From the NCBI RefSeq assembly GCF_024713945.1, contig NC_134686.1, forward strand, positions 1,946,001-2,010,000: a DNA stretch of 64,000 bases. Direction: 5' to 3'. The position numbers were made by a program, and so were the translations under genes. Below the pieces are notes generated by a model. That model did not search any database. It saw only the letters and a program-made list of their open reading frames with translations, and was not told where the DNA came from. Source of the DNA: Dermatophagoides farinae (lineage: Eukaryota; Arthropoda; Arachnida; Sarcoptiformes; Pyroglyphidae). Shown here piece after piece: positions 53,633 through 64,000 of the stretch (its first letter is position 1; each line of letters begins with the position of its first letter).

Positions 53633-54102
53633 ATGTCCAATTCAATTTATATACGTATCGTTGGCTTTATTTTTGCCATATTATTATCAATCATTTTAAT
53701 GTCACAAATTCAATCGACAATGTCACAGATAACATTTTCAAAAGATTGGAGAGCAGGTGGTAAACGTTCGTTTATTAATGATGGCTATTTTAACCGCAAC
53801 ATTCACAACAACAACAACAACAACAAGATCAACAACAACAAAAACAACGATGGTATGGTAGCAGCAGCAGCAATATTTGCACAGCAAAATCAATGTGATC
53901 AAATTACAGCCAATTTGATTATCATTCAGGAATTGATACAGGTAATTAAATTTTGTATTTATTTCACACTATTCAATCATCTATATATATTTTATAGAGA
54001 GAAGCAAACGAATTGTTAAAATGTCAACAACTTGGAAAAATTGCTAAAATTGTACCGGAAATAATGAATAGTAATGAATCGATATCATCGTTGGATTATT
54101 GA
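53633..54102 (+). CDS. ACP: AKH/corazonin-related (ACP-type) neuropeptide precursor, two exons
   Basis: Exons are 53633-53941 and 53998-54102 (GT-AG, phase 0), 137 residues. A signal peptide (1-31, ending in TMS) is followed directly by QITFSKDWRAGGKR: Gln32 would become pyroglutamate, Gly43 the amide donor, and Lys44-Arg45 the cleavage site, giving an 11-residue pQITFSKDWRAG-amide. The pattern Q-x-T-F-S-x-D-W-x-A matches arthropod ACP (AKH/corazonin-related peptide) more closely than AKH or corazonin. The rest is an N-rich spacer and a C-terminal associated peptide with two cysteines (88 and 112), as in other family precursors, split by the intron. It is secreted from neuroendocrine cells; the receptor is a rhodopsin-family GPCR. 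ATG 53633 is chosen because the signal peptide starts there. AATAAA at 54349-54354. Confidence 0.9.
53726..53767 (+). other. ACP: Mature ACP-type peptide with amidation and cleavage signal
   Basis: These codons encode QITFSKDWRAG, then GKR. The two adjacent glycines make the amide fall on Gly11 rather than on Ala10 as in mosquito ACP (single Gly before KR). Cleavage and amidation are inferred from the standard GKR signal. Confidence 0.85.
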
Positions 54103-54348
54103 TTTATTGAAAAAAAAATTTTTTTCCTCATTCATCAAAATGAATTACAACGGATCATCATTTTCATCATCATCATTATCGATTTTTAAAGAAAAAACAA
54201 AAAAAAATTGCAATCGGAAATTATTACAAAAATCCCATACATATACAAGATTCAAGAATTAAAAAAAAAATCACTAAAGATTCTGGTTTATTTGTAATCA
54301 AAATACAGCCAAAAATTTTATCATTTTCAAGAATCTACAAGTTGATTG

Positions 54349-54354
54349 AATAAA
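54349..54354 (+). promoter_or_regulatory. Polyadenylation signal of the neuropeptide gene
   Basis: AATAAA lies 247 bases after the TGA stop, in unique A/T-rich sequence. Confidence 0.4.
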
Positions 54355-57300
54355 TTGTTTTCACACACACACACACACAGGCAAACAGAAACAGTTTCTT
54401 CTTTCAATCACAATTGAGCACATGTATTCTCATTTGTATTTTAAACAAAATGAAAATAACGAATAAAATAAAATAGAACAGATGTGCACGTTGTTTTCGT
54501 CAAATATGTCATTATTATTAATGTGGATAATGAAACAAAACGAGACATCCATTTGTTATGTCTGTAATTCTCTCACTGTATCCATTACAAATTTCGAATG
54601 TTTTTTTTTCATATATATATTTGGTTTGAAAATTCCTAGAATCATGATCATTAGTAACAGCGGCAGCAGCAACAACAACAAGGACACAAGAGCGCAATGT
54701 GTGTATCCACGATATTCATTGGTGGATGGCTCGTATTTTCTTTTTTTTCTTTTTTTAGTAGTTTGGAAAACAACAACGAAAAATTTCCCTACACAGCACA
54801 GCACACACACACACACAAGTTGTGAATAATTATTTTTAGTTTCTTAGTTCATTCATTTGATGTTTAACCTAAACACTATGTTTTGTTGTTATGGAGCATT
54901 AAATTTGTAAACTTGGAAAAGAACAAAAAAAAAATAGTAAAAAAAGAATGTTGTCGCCGTTATAATCGTCTGTTCAATCTTAATGTTAAATGCGTGTGTG
55001 TTTGTAAATAAGATCCTGAGAGAAAAATGAAATGAAAAATCCATGCTTTGTGAATCCAAGTGAATATTTGTAATGAAAAACAAAAACAAAAATTCGTACA
55101 GAATCGATAATCCTATCCATTCTTTGTTTTTGTTGTTGTTGTTGCGATGCATATAAACTATCAAAATCATTCATAATAAACGGTAAACAACAAAATTCAT
55201 TCAACAAACTTTAAAGTCATTGATCTTCAAATGATGATTGAAAGGTGTTTTTTTTGTTTGTTTGTTTGTTTGTGTTAAAGTACGCATTATCATCATCATG
55301 TACGTAATACATGATGATGATACTGACAGATTTTTTCATTGAGTGTAATTCAACATTAACTGAAAAAATTTTTTTCAGTGCAAGTTAATCCTTTTGCTGT
55401 TGTTGTTGTTGTCGTTTTTTTTTGTTGCGTACAAATTCAATCACATCCGTCTATTGATTTTGATCAATTTTTTTTTACAATTTTGTTTTCTACTCAACAC
55501 AATAATTATGGCTAGAATCAATGTGATTTATGGTGAATGAAAACAAAAAAGAAACATTTTTTTTTGTATTGAAAGGAAATTTACACAAGAAAAAAAAACA
55601 CCAACGTTTGGCCATTTCCTTTGGATTTCCTGTCCGATAGAAATCAATATTCAATATCGAATAGAAGAATACTATTTGATCAATCATTATTGCATGTATT
55701 TGTTTTTGATATCGATACATTGAAAATGAAATGAAAAAAAAAATACAAAATCAATGTCACCGACAAATCAATCGATTTGATTTGTTTTCAATTCAATGTA
55801 TATTGTGTTTCAACGATTGTTTTTTTTTCTTTTCAAATTTTTTTTTCGTTCACATTCATTGATTTTTCAAAACAAAACACCCACACCCACACCTACCGAT
55901 CACCCATAACAACAACAACAACAACAAAAATCACGAAAACATCATCATCATCATCAATAGAAAAAATGGATAAAATAGATAAATAAACCACAGGTATGTG
56001 TTTGGTATGCATTTCTATATTGATTGATTGATTGGTTCATTGGTGTTCATATTTATAATCGAAAAAAGAAAAACAAAAATTTCGTTGTTTTATGCGTATG
56101 TGTGTGTATATGGATATTTGGCTTTTGGTTTATATCCACAACCAACATGGATATGATAACATACCATTCATACACAAAACATGGAATTTAACAACACGAA
56201 TTATTATTATTGATGATTAATGATTGACAACAGAAAAATCGATACAGCCTTGATCCACACAAACAAACACACACACACATCTATTAAATTGGTCTCATAT
56301 TTTTTTTTCTTCATATATACATCATTAAATGATGATGATGATGAAACAATAACCATAGCAATATTATGACCGAAATGATGTTTCAAATGATGATGATGAT
56401 GATGATGTGGTTTTTTATTATTATTATTATTTAGTAGCTAGAAACCACACTGGATTTTTGATTTTCAAAAACAAAACAAAACAAAACTTGTTGCATATAT
56501 ATATATATTCATCATCACAAAATTAAAACAATGTGAACAAAACAAAAAAAAAATTTCTTTTTTTTTGTTTTGTTTTGTTTTGTTGTTCCAATCCAATTGG
56601 AAAAATACAGTTAGCTCGACCATTATTGATATTCTCATATAGTGGGGCAACTTGTTGATGTTAAAATTGAAAAGAAAAAAAAGATGTGAGTATTGTCAAT
56701 ATTAATAAAAAAAATGTCACATTATTCTTATTTTGTTTTGTCGCCAATCATGATCATGATCATCATCATCTTGTTTTTTGATTGAAATGAACGAAAAAAA
56801 AAATTGTGAAATTTATTACTATAGATGGTAATATACACTAATAACAAAATTATACAGAAAAAAAATAGTGACCGAAAAACAAAAGCCAAACATTTCAATT
56901 TGAAACAATTTCCTCAACAATCAACGACAGTAATAATTATTATTCACTTGATTTCAATTAGTTTTGTTTTGTTTTTTTTTCTTGTTTGGTTTAGTTTTTT
57001 TTTGTTTCTTAACTGTCTTAACCAAAATAAAAAAAAAACAGCAACAAATGACACAATCGACCGATTTTTTTTCTCTGTTGTTGTTGTTGTTGTTTTTGTT
57101 GTTGTAACACCCATAAATCGGTCAACGTTTTTTTTCTGCTGTTGTTTTTCGTTTTTCATTTCCATATTAATTTCTTAGTCAGTGTTTTATATTTGGTTGC
57201 GCGCTGTGTGTGTGTGTTTGTTTCAAGCAGCAAAGATTTAGAAAAAAAATTTTTAATAATTTGAAAAATTCATTTTTTTCGTTGTGTGGGAGAGAGAGAG

Positions 57301-58009
57301 AGAGAGAGAGAGAAAAATGTGTCAATTAGATTGTGTTTGTATCGGTGACGATAATCCAAATGATCATGATCATGATCATGATCATGATGATGGTGGTGCG
57401 AATAATAACACCCATATTGAATCATATGCAATGAAAACAACAAAAACTAAATCATCATTGATGGTTATTTTATTGATATTTTCATTAACAATCATCACAA
57501 CTATTGAATTGTTATCATTTTTCATCTATTTTTTTCTATTCTTATTCTCATCATCATCATCATCATTATCATCATAATTATTATTATGATTATCATTATT
57601 CATCAATAATATTCACATTCGAAGGTTAGTCATTAGACATATATACAAATTGATCGCCATCATCATCGTCATCATTGGTGGGCAGTTGGCCACCTGTAAA
57701 TGATTACGTATTGAATGGATTTTCATTTTCATTTTATATTTCCCATTATAAACTACAATTATGACGACAATGTTGTCAACGTTGTCTATAAATTGATACC
57801 GCTATATTGTAAAACACAGCAAGTGTTTGTAAAATTGAGAATAAAAAATTTTTTCCTTGAAAAATTGATGATAGGTAGGATTTTCATCATATATACACAA
57901 AACAGGTACAGATGTTTAGCTGTTTGTAAGATTAATGAATATGAAGCTTTTCAAAACACACACACTGACTAATTGTTGTTTATATACATTTATTTTCAAT
58001 GATTCTAGA
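54355..58009. other. Intergenic, no firm gene
   Basis: Microsatellite-rich spacer with a perfect 15-bp hairpin at 55288-55322, (AG)n near 57291-57312 and (TGATCA)n at 57361-57388. One frame at 57317-57577 has a signal-peptide-like stretch, but no donor or partner exon was found for it. An in-frame ATG at 57935 offers an alternative, less likely start for the next gene. Confidence 0.5.
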
Positions 58010-59919
58010 ATGAAAAAATTTCGAAAAAATCTTTTCGCCGCCAATACAATCCATCCTTATTATCGGGGCCGTCGAAAACGAAGACGAATAAATGATGATG
58101 ATGATCGTAATGAAGATGTAAATAATTTACCAATACAATCATCATTTTTCATGTCCATCACTATCATCATTCTCATCATCGGTAAGTCTAGGTGAAAATT
58201 TTTTTTCAAGTCCTGATTACTTATCTATTTCCAGGTTTGATATTAATCAACGTTGTAACATCATTTCCATCATCATCATCAACAATATCATCATCACCAA
58301 TAACACCAAACGAATTCGAATCGAATAATCCATGTTTATCATTCAAAATGAATTATAGTTTTGATTTTGCATTCAATCAGATTATAACGGCAAATAAATA
58401 TGATCCAAATAAACGGCTTTATAATCATTATATTTATACGCAGAAAAAATTTTTAAAATTATATTTTGACCATTCGGATCGTTTACAAGTGAAATCGATT
58501 GAATTTCAGCAGCAGCAGCAGCAACAAAGTTCCACAGAACATTATGATGATTATTTACAAAATTTTTCCGGTGATTTTGGTTTCAGTCTACATATGGCTG
58601 AACCAATGACATCGAAAATTTGTTCAGCACGTATTCATCAACGTTTTATTACATGTTTAGATTTAATATATCGTAATATATCGAATGCATATATAACGAA
58701 TAGTGAAACATTTCTATTCGAAATGGATCATGATTTCCGTCCAAGCATTGCATTTCAACATATTGGCTATGATCATTATGAGTCAAGCCGTTTTATGGTG
58801 ATATTTTTGGAACAAAATCTTCAATTAATTAGTAATCAAAGTGATAAACAAACAACAACAACAACAACAACGACGACGACGACATTGCAACAAAAAAGAC
58901 ATTTTAATCGTCGTTGGCAAGTATATTCATTTGCAACAATGGAACGTATCGTAAATCTAACATATAGTGCCATTTTACCGGAATATTTGCATCAAATACC
59001 GTCTGAATTTGAGATTACCGGTGTTTTTGGTTGGACACGTAAGTAATTTTTGTGTATGAGAGAAATTCGTTTGTTTATTAATTCTTTTTTTTGATTGATT
59101 AAAGGTAAAGACGATTATTATGATGAATATATGATTATCGTTTTCAATGGAATCGATCACCTTTATTGTTTGAATGCAGCTGTAAGTTGTCACATATATA
59201 TATGTTGTTTATATTTTCATTCATAATTCTGGTTCTTGTTTTTTTTTCTCCATGAATATAACAGTGTTCAGAATCAAATCAATATCAACCATTTATGGCC
59301 GAATGTCGTGCACCAGAATCATTAATAGCATTGAATCAACAATCATTGAATCCAAAATTTCAACAACAAGGTCTTGTCGTTACAAAATGTTGTGGTCAAT
59401 GGGAAGAATTTTCAAAAAATGGTCAACAAAACAATAATGGCGATGACGAAGATGATGATGATAGCCAATGGCAAATTCGTAAGATGCAAACAATCACAAA
59501 ATTTTTTTAAAATTTTTTTTTGTTTCAATTTCTCAGGTGATGGAAAACTATATCGTATACGTTCGGCACGTTCAACCAATCTGAATTATGTTATATGGTC
59601 ATTGATTATTCTTGGATTGTTAATTTTATTATTAGCAATATGTTGGCTATATAGCTGCATTAATGAAACTAGATTTCGTAATAATGATGATGATGATCAT
59701 CATCATCATAATCATCCAATGAAAATGAAAAAAATTTTGCTGACAAATGATCAACAACAACAACAACAACAACAACAAAAACTTTGCCAAAATCTAAATG
59801 ATGATAATGATGATGATGGTCATACGATTGATGAAATAAAACAATCATCCGAAACAACAACAACAACAACGACGACGACAACAACAACAACAACTGTAGA
59901 TGATGATGATTATTATTAA
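58010..59919 (+). CDS. Unknown membrane protein, five exons, 549 aa
   Basis: Exons are 58010-58181, 58235-59038, 59105-59181, 59265-59478 and 59537-59919; every join is GT-AG and in phase (1, 1, 0, 1). Residues 1-45 are basic (RGRRKRRR) and acidic. A hydrophobic segment (about 47-68) is split by intron 1 and could be a signal anchor or a late signal peptide. The central 370 residues have scattered cysteines (PCLSF, KICSAR, HLYCLNAACS, ECRAPE, KCCGQW) and look extracellular. A second membrane segment (about 440-462, YVIWSLIILGLLILLLAICW) precedes a Q/H/D/T-rich tail. If the first segment is an uncleaved anchor, both ends face the cytoplasm. The phrase ITGVFGWTRKDDYYDEYMII is followed by IVFNGIDHLYC, which suggests a folded beta-rich domain, but I recognise no family. 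Confidence 0.8.
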
Positions 59920-60392
59920 AATAATTTAAAGACAAACGAATTGAAATGAAATTCAAAGATTAAACTACACAATCCGCCAACTAAAATTATCAACCAATCG
60001 AATCCATTTTTGCTTTTAGTAAAAAAAAAATCATATCACACTGCCATTGATTATGGGGAAAAAAATGAAAAATCATCATCATCATCATCGAATGAAATCA
60101 TATAAATGAATAGTAGCCAAAAAAAAAAACGAAAAAAGAAATGGATAAAATGAAAATCAATAGATATCGATCATACGAAATTCGCAGAAATCAAAAAAAA
60201 AACCATCGATGATTCACACCTAAAATAATAATGGTAATTAACGAACAAACCAACAAAAGAGTATAACATATTACACACACACACAAAATGTCGTTGGCAT
60301 CCTTATACATAGTTGAAAAAAATAATCAATTTTCATTATCACCAATCAAGTGCATTTACAATAGAAAAAAAAAGAAAATTTTGTACATTTTT

Positions 60393-60430
<38 letters not shown>

Positions 60431-61240
60431 CAATCAAAAAAATAAAAGTAAAAAACATCTCATCTTTAACCCTTTCAATACGAATTTATTTGACATATAC
60501 AGTGGTGTATACACTCTACAATTGTATTCCATAAGAATGTCATTCGTTGGAAAATTTTGTTCGCAAAATCCGAATGCTTAGTAAGTCGAGTACCCACTGT
60601 ATAATATATATGATCGTATGACGCAAAAAAAACAACAAAAAACAAAAACAAAAACAACAAAAAAAACAACAACCAAAACTATCATGTTTTGAATATATCA
60701 TCAACGAAAAATAGATAGAAATTGTGAAAAAAACCTGTTGATCTCAAACGTACTTTTTGTTTTCTCTATGTAATGATTTCTTCACATATATATTGATGAT
60801 GATGTGGTTTTTATATTTGATTTGATTTTTTCCCTCAAATATATTTTTCTCTGTGTGTGCGTGTGTGCGTTTGTTTGTTTGTTTGTTTGTGTGTCCATCA
60901 CCTAAACGAATGTTATGTAATAAATAAATAAATATCAACAAATGGAGAAAAAAAAAGTGATTGAAAAATGGATTCAATTTGAATACACACACACCCCCAC
61001 ACACAATTTCACGGACTCGCACTCTTGTTGTTCACTCTCTCTCTCTCACACACACACATGAATGAGAAATTTTTTAAAAAAAGCAGTTGAAATTTTTTTT
61101 TTTTTAGAAAAATATTTGCATCTGGTTTCCAGCGAAGACTACTATTTCTGTTATATATAGTAGTAGTAATTAAGTAATGATGACAACAAGTAATCATTTG
61201 TTTCAATATTAATTATTAAAATAGTGACTGTAGGTATATA
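59920..61240. other. Intergenic, no gene seen
   Basis: 3' UTR of the preceding membrane-protein gene, then spacer. It includes an (AATC)n tract at 60395-60428 and an AATAAA at 60441-60446 that may end that gene's transcript. Open frames follow repeats only. Confidence 0.5.
60395..60428. repeat. (CAAT)n tetranucleotide tract
   Basis: About eight perfect CAAT units, just before a possible polyadenylation signal. Confidence 0.9.
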
Positions 61241-62011
61241 TGTTATGTATCAAATAAGAGGAAGTATAAACCTCTAAATTATCATTGCTCAAATTGTCCA
61301 TGAGCCCAGATAATGTCACCACGTGGTGACCATGCTGAAATTTCTGCCTGGACCTAGCAACAAGCATGGCAACTCAGGTTGGTCACAGCGCATGGTCCTG
61401 CAAAGTTGACAAATCAAAAGCTGATCACGCAGGTTAATAGCAGTGGGCGGATAACAACCACAGCAACCATTTTGGCGGGATAAAGCACGGACCCTTGGCC
61501 ATCAAACAATATAAATAGCTGGACATTTTGGCCACAATCATCATAAATCATCAGAAATCATATAACATATCATATTAACGATCAACGATTATGATCATCA
61601 CTATCATCATATTGGTTTGAAGTTTGAAATCAGGCAAACTCAGCAGTCAATATCGACAGCCACCAATAGCCAACACAGATCACGGTCTCTAGAAGCTTTC
61701 CTGGACGACTGTTTCATCATCGACCAAAACCACGTGTTTTGGGTATCAAACTATCTGTTGTTAGGCCGATCATCATATTACCAAAATCAACCATTTTTAT
61801 TATTATCATCAAGTTTCCATTTATATTTCTTGTACATTTTGCTTATTATCGTTTGTTAGGTTATTAAATAAACTATTCATTTTTATTAAACCGTGTTGAG
61901 TATAGTTGTTGCCAAACATATCGATGGAAGTATTGTAATCTTCCGTTTTGACCACAACAAGCCTGTCCATAGTCGCACCCTTTATATAGTACTTCAGTAT
62001 TATATATGACA
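61241..62011 (+). mobile_element. Putative solo LTR of an LTR retrotransposon, about 771 bp
   Basis: This block is clearly richer in G+C and free of microsatellites, unlike its flanks. It begins TGTTATGTATC and ends TATATGACA (TG...CA), with TATATA on both sides as a possible target duplication, although the flanks are TA-rich and this may be fortuitous. Inside are a TATA box (CAATATAAATAGC, about 61509) and AATAAA (61866) about 355 bases later, in the order expected for U3-R-U5. No reverse transcriptase or gag is nearby, hence solo. The start motif resembles BEL/Pao LTRs but I cannot assign the superfamily. An 80-codon frame at 61617 has no recognisable content. Exact ends are tentative. Confidence 0.45.
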
Positions 62012-62244
62012 TATATATATAGAAAAAACAAATGGATTCACATAGAATTTTATATATATCATCATCATCATTTTTTTAAGTTGATTTTCCTGTATGTTTG
62101 TTTGATGATGGCGGATTGTATGGATGAACAAGAGTGTGTGTGTATGTGTGTGTGTGTGTTTGTGTGAATGAAATTGAAATGCGACAAAATATAGAAACCA
62201 TATATATATCGGACATGGATGATGTGATAGTAGTAGACAATCGA
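62012..62244. other. RNF170 3' UTR / spacer
   Basis: Sequence downstream of the minus-strand RNF170 stop, with (TG)n near 62133-62165. A minus-strand AATAAA exists at 61882-61887 inside the putative LTR, so the gene may use an element-derived polyadenylation signal. Confidence 0.4.
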
Positions 62245-63357
62245 TCAATCGTCACCCCAACGTGAGGATAAAAATCTTCGATAAATAATTGTAACATAGA
62301 TGGCCAACAAAAGAACAACAACAATATCATCAAATAGACCGAATATACCAAACACTGCTTCAGGTATCATATCTAATGGTGAAATTAGATATAGAATTGC
62401 CGCAATAAAACAGATGACGACACGTAAACGAAACATGTAAAATAAACCATTGAATGAGAAAAAATCATTGGTCAAATGTCGTAACATTGTAGGGAGATCG
62501 TATAGATAATCGTACCACTATAAAAATAAATAATAAATAAAGATAAAAATACATACAACAAAAATAACATTCAAACATACCGGACGTGGTTCACCAGAAA
62601 ATCTTCTATTATAACTATTAATTTGTGATGTTACTTGTCTTGCCATATCGGCAACATTATTCTGACTCTGATGTTGTTCATTTGATGAATCTCCATTTGT
62701 CGTCGTCGTCGTTGTCGATTCAGTAGAATTTAAATTCGAATTGGACATTGAATTATTATTAACATTTTGATTAATATTATTAAGTTGAAAACAAGGTAAT
62801 AAAATGTTCACTTGTTGCCGACATACAGGACATTTGATTGGACCACCACGCCATTGTGATTGTTGCCAATAAACAACTATACATTGACCTGGATTTGATG
62901 ATTGAATGAAAAATGAAATTTTTTGAAAAAAAATGAATTGAATTATAACAAAATAAAAACTTACCACAGAATAAATGACCACAATTTGTTTCAACAGGTA
63001 ATACAAATGTATTTAAACAAACAGGACAATTACTATCCATAGAATTGAAATGTCTTTGTCGTTGAAACATATTATTATTATTATTATTTATGGAAGAATT
63101 CGGCAATATCGTCTGTGTTGATTGCTGTTGTTGTTGTGTCGTATCAATTAATAATGATGATGTGGCCGCTGACGATGAGGTTAAGCTATTCAACGTGACC
63201 GTTGTAAAATGATCAAATCTATTTGAAAAACGAAAATAATAAAAAAAAATTTTTCGTTAAAAAAAATTGACACAAAAAAATGGATAAATAAAAAATTCCA
63301 AAAAAAAAATCATAAGAATATTTACAGCCAAGATTGTACAACGTTCCAGAATTCCAT
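62245..63357 (-). CDS. RNF170: E3 ubiquitin ligase RNF170, four exons, 288 aa
   Basis: Minus-strand exons are 63357-63326, 63218-62965, 62888-62581 and 62517-62245; all joins are GT-AG and keep phase (2, 1, 0). The RING finger starts at Cys75 (CPVCLNTFVLPVETNCGHLF, then CGQC) and ends CPVCRQQVNILLP, a complete C3HC4 set, split by intron 2. SYNRRFSGEPRP and PTMLRHL follow, then the DUF1232 membrane region ISPLDMIPEAVFGIFG. This order is diagnostic of RNF170, an ER-membrane ligase that in vertebrates targets activated IP3 receptors. Unlike human RNF170 no membrane helix precedes the RING; the first 70 residues are instead S/T/Q/N-rich. A short first exon encoding MEFWNVVQSW gives the start. Confidence 0.92.
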
Positions 63358-64000
63358 TTTTGTACTATTTACTATTTGAATCAAATTGAACAAATTATAA
63401 AATGACACAAACGACAGAAAAAAAAACAGATGAACAAAATATAGGAAAGTAGGCGAAAAATAAAATTACAATAGTTCCGAAATATATGAAATATGAAAAT
63501 AATAAATATCACAGATTTTGATGAAAACACTTCCAACTACTAATCATTATAACTTGGTAGAAAAAAAACTTCTGTAATATCCCTACAAAAAAAAATAATA
63601 ATCGAAAAATCGACAAACAACAAATAAGAGAAAAAAATATTCACAGACGTCTATAAGTAATGACGCCTCGAATCAAACTGTTATGTATTGCATGTGTGTG
63701 TGTTATACACTATACGAGTATTATGATGATGATGATGGGTGCTGGCGCGAGGATCGATTAATGATTATTGCGATTGATGACGATAATGATGATGATGATG
63801 ATGATGATAATTGATGAAAAATGCCAACACCGATGTTGAATATACAAACAAAAGTGGAAAAAAAACATACGAAAAAAGGGATGGCCAATATGATCTGGTG
63901 TCTATTCAAATGAATGGATATAATATATGTTTGATCAAATGATCAATGACAATCATCAATCGTAGATTTTTATTATTGAAAAATAAACGACACACAGAAA
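63358..64000. other. Upstream region of RNF170, no gene seen
   Basis: A/T-rich sequence with an (ATG)n tract near 63722-63737 and 63787-63808. It should contain the RNF170 promoter and 5' UTR. No supported coding frame reaches the right edge. Confidence 0.5.

Noticed and set aside
61617-61859. 80-codon plus-strand frame as a gene
   Set aside because: It sits within the putative LTR between TATA box and AATAAA, with no recognisable protein content.

Overview
This is a eukaryotic nuclear window, about 70% A+T by eye. Its genes have short phase-matched GT-AG introns, exons full of Q/N/H/D/S/T homopolymers, and non-coding DNA packed with microsatellites: (CA)n, (ATG)n/(CAT)n, (CAA)n/(GTT)n and poly-A/T. 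The gene set is arthropod: a latrophilin (Cirl), an AKH/corazonin-related neuropeptide precursor, an M14 carboxypeptidase, an aldo-keto reductase and RNF170. My best inference is an astigmatid mite close to Dermatophagoides. That rests on style and gene content, not on a database match.

Layout. Positions 2-1657 (+) hold the 3' part of a long intronless gene of unknown function that runs off the left edge. Positions 1658-20158 are about 18.5 kb of repeat-rich DNA in which I see no gene. The Cirl adhesion-GPCR gene covers 20159-43763 (+): a signal-peptide exon, an 18.1-kb intron, a 39-nt microexon, then galactose-binding lectin, hormone-receptor, GAIN/GPS, 7TM and long cytoplasmic-tail exons. 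An aldo-keto reductase (four exons) follows at 44807-45989 (+). A decayed minus-strand Ty1/copia-type fragment, with polypurine tract and terminal repeat, lies at 46138-47400. Positions 47401-51130 are non-coding and include a long near-perfect hairpin.

The right part is gene-dense: a two-exon metallocarboxypeptidase (51131-53177, +), a two-exon ACP/AKH-like neuropeptide precursor (53633-54102, +), a five-exon membrane protein of unknown family (58010-59919, +), a putative solo LTR (61241-62011) and the four-exon RNF170 ubiquitin ligase on the minus strand (62245-63357).

The genes do not form an operon or one pathway. Several act at the cell surface or in secretion: Cirl in adhesion/mechanosensation, the neuropeptide in endocrine signalling, the carboxypeptidase in extracellular or secretory-pathway proteolysis. 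RNF170 is an ER ubiquitin ligase in other animals. The least explained items are the unknown ORF at the left edge, the unknown membrane protein, the two possible reading frames of the Cirl tail, and the hairpin at 47.8 kb. All exon joins were derived by hand from splice dinucleotides and phase and have no transcript support.
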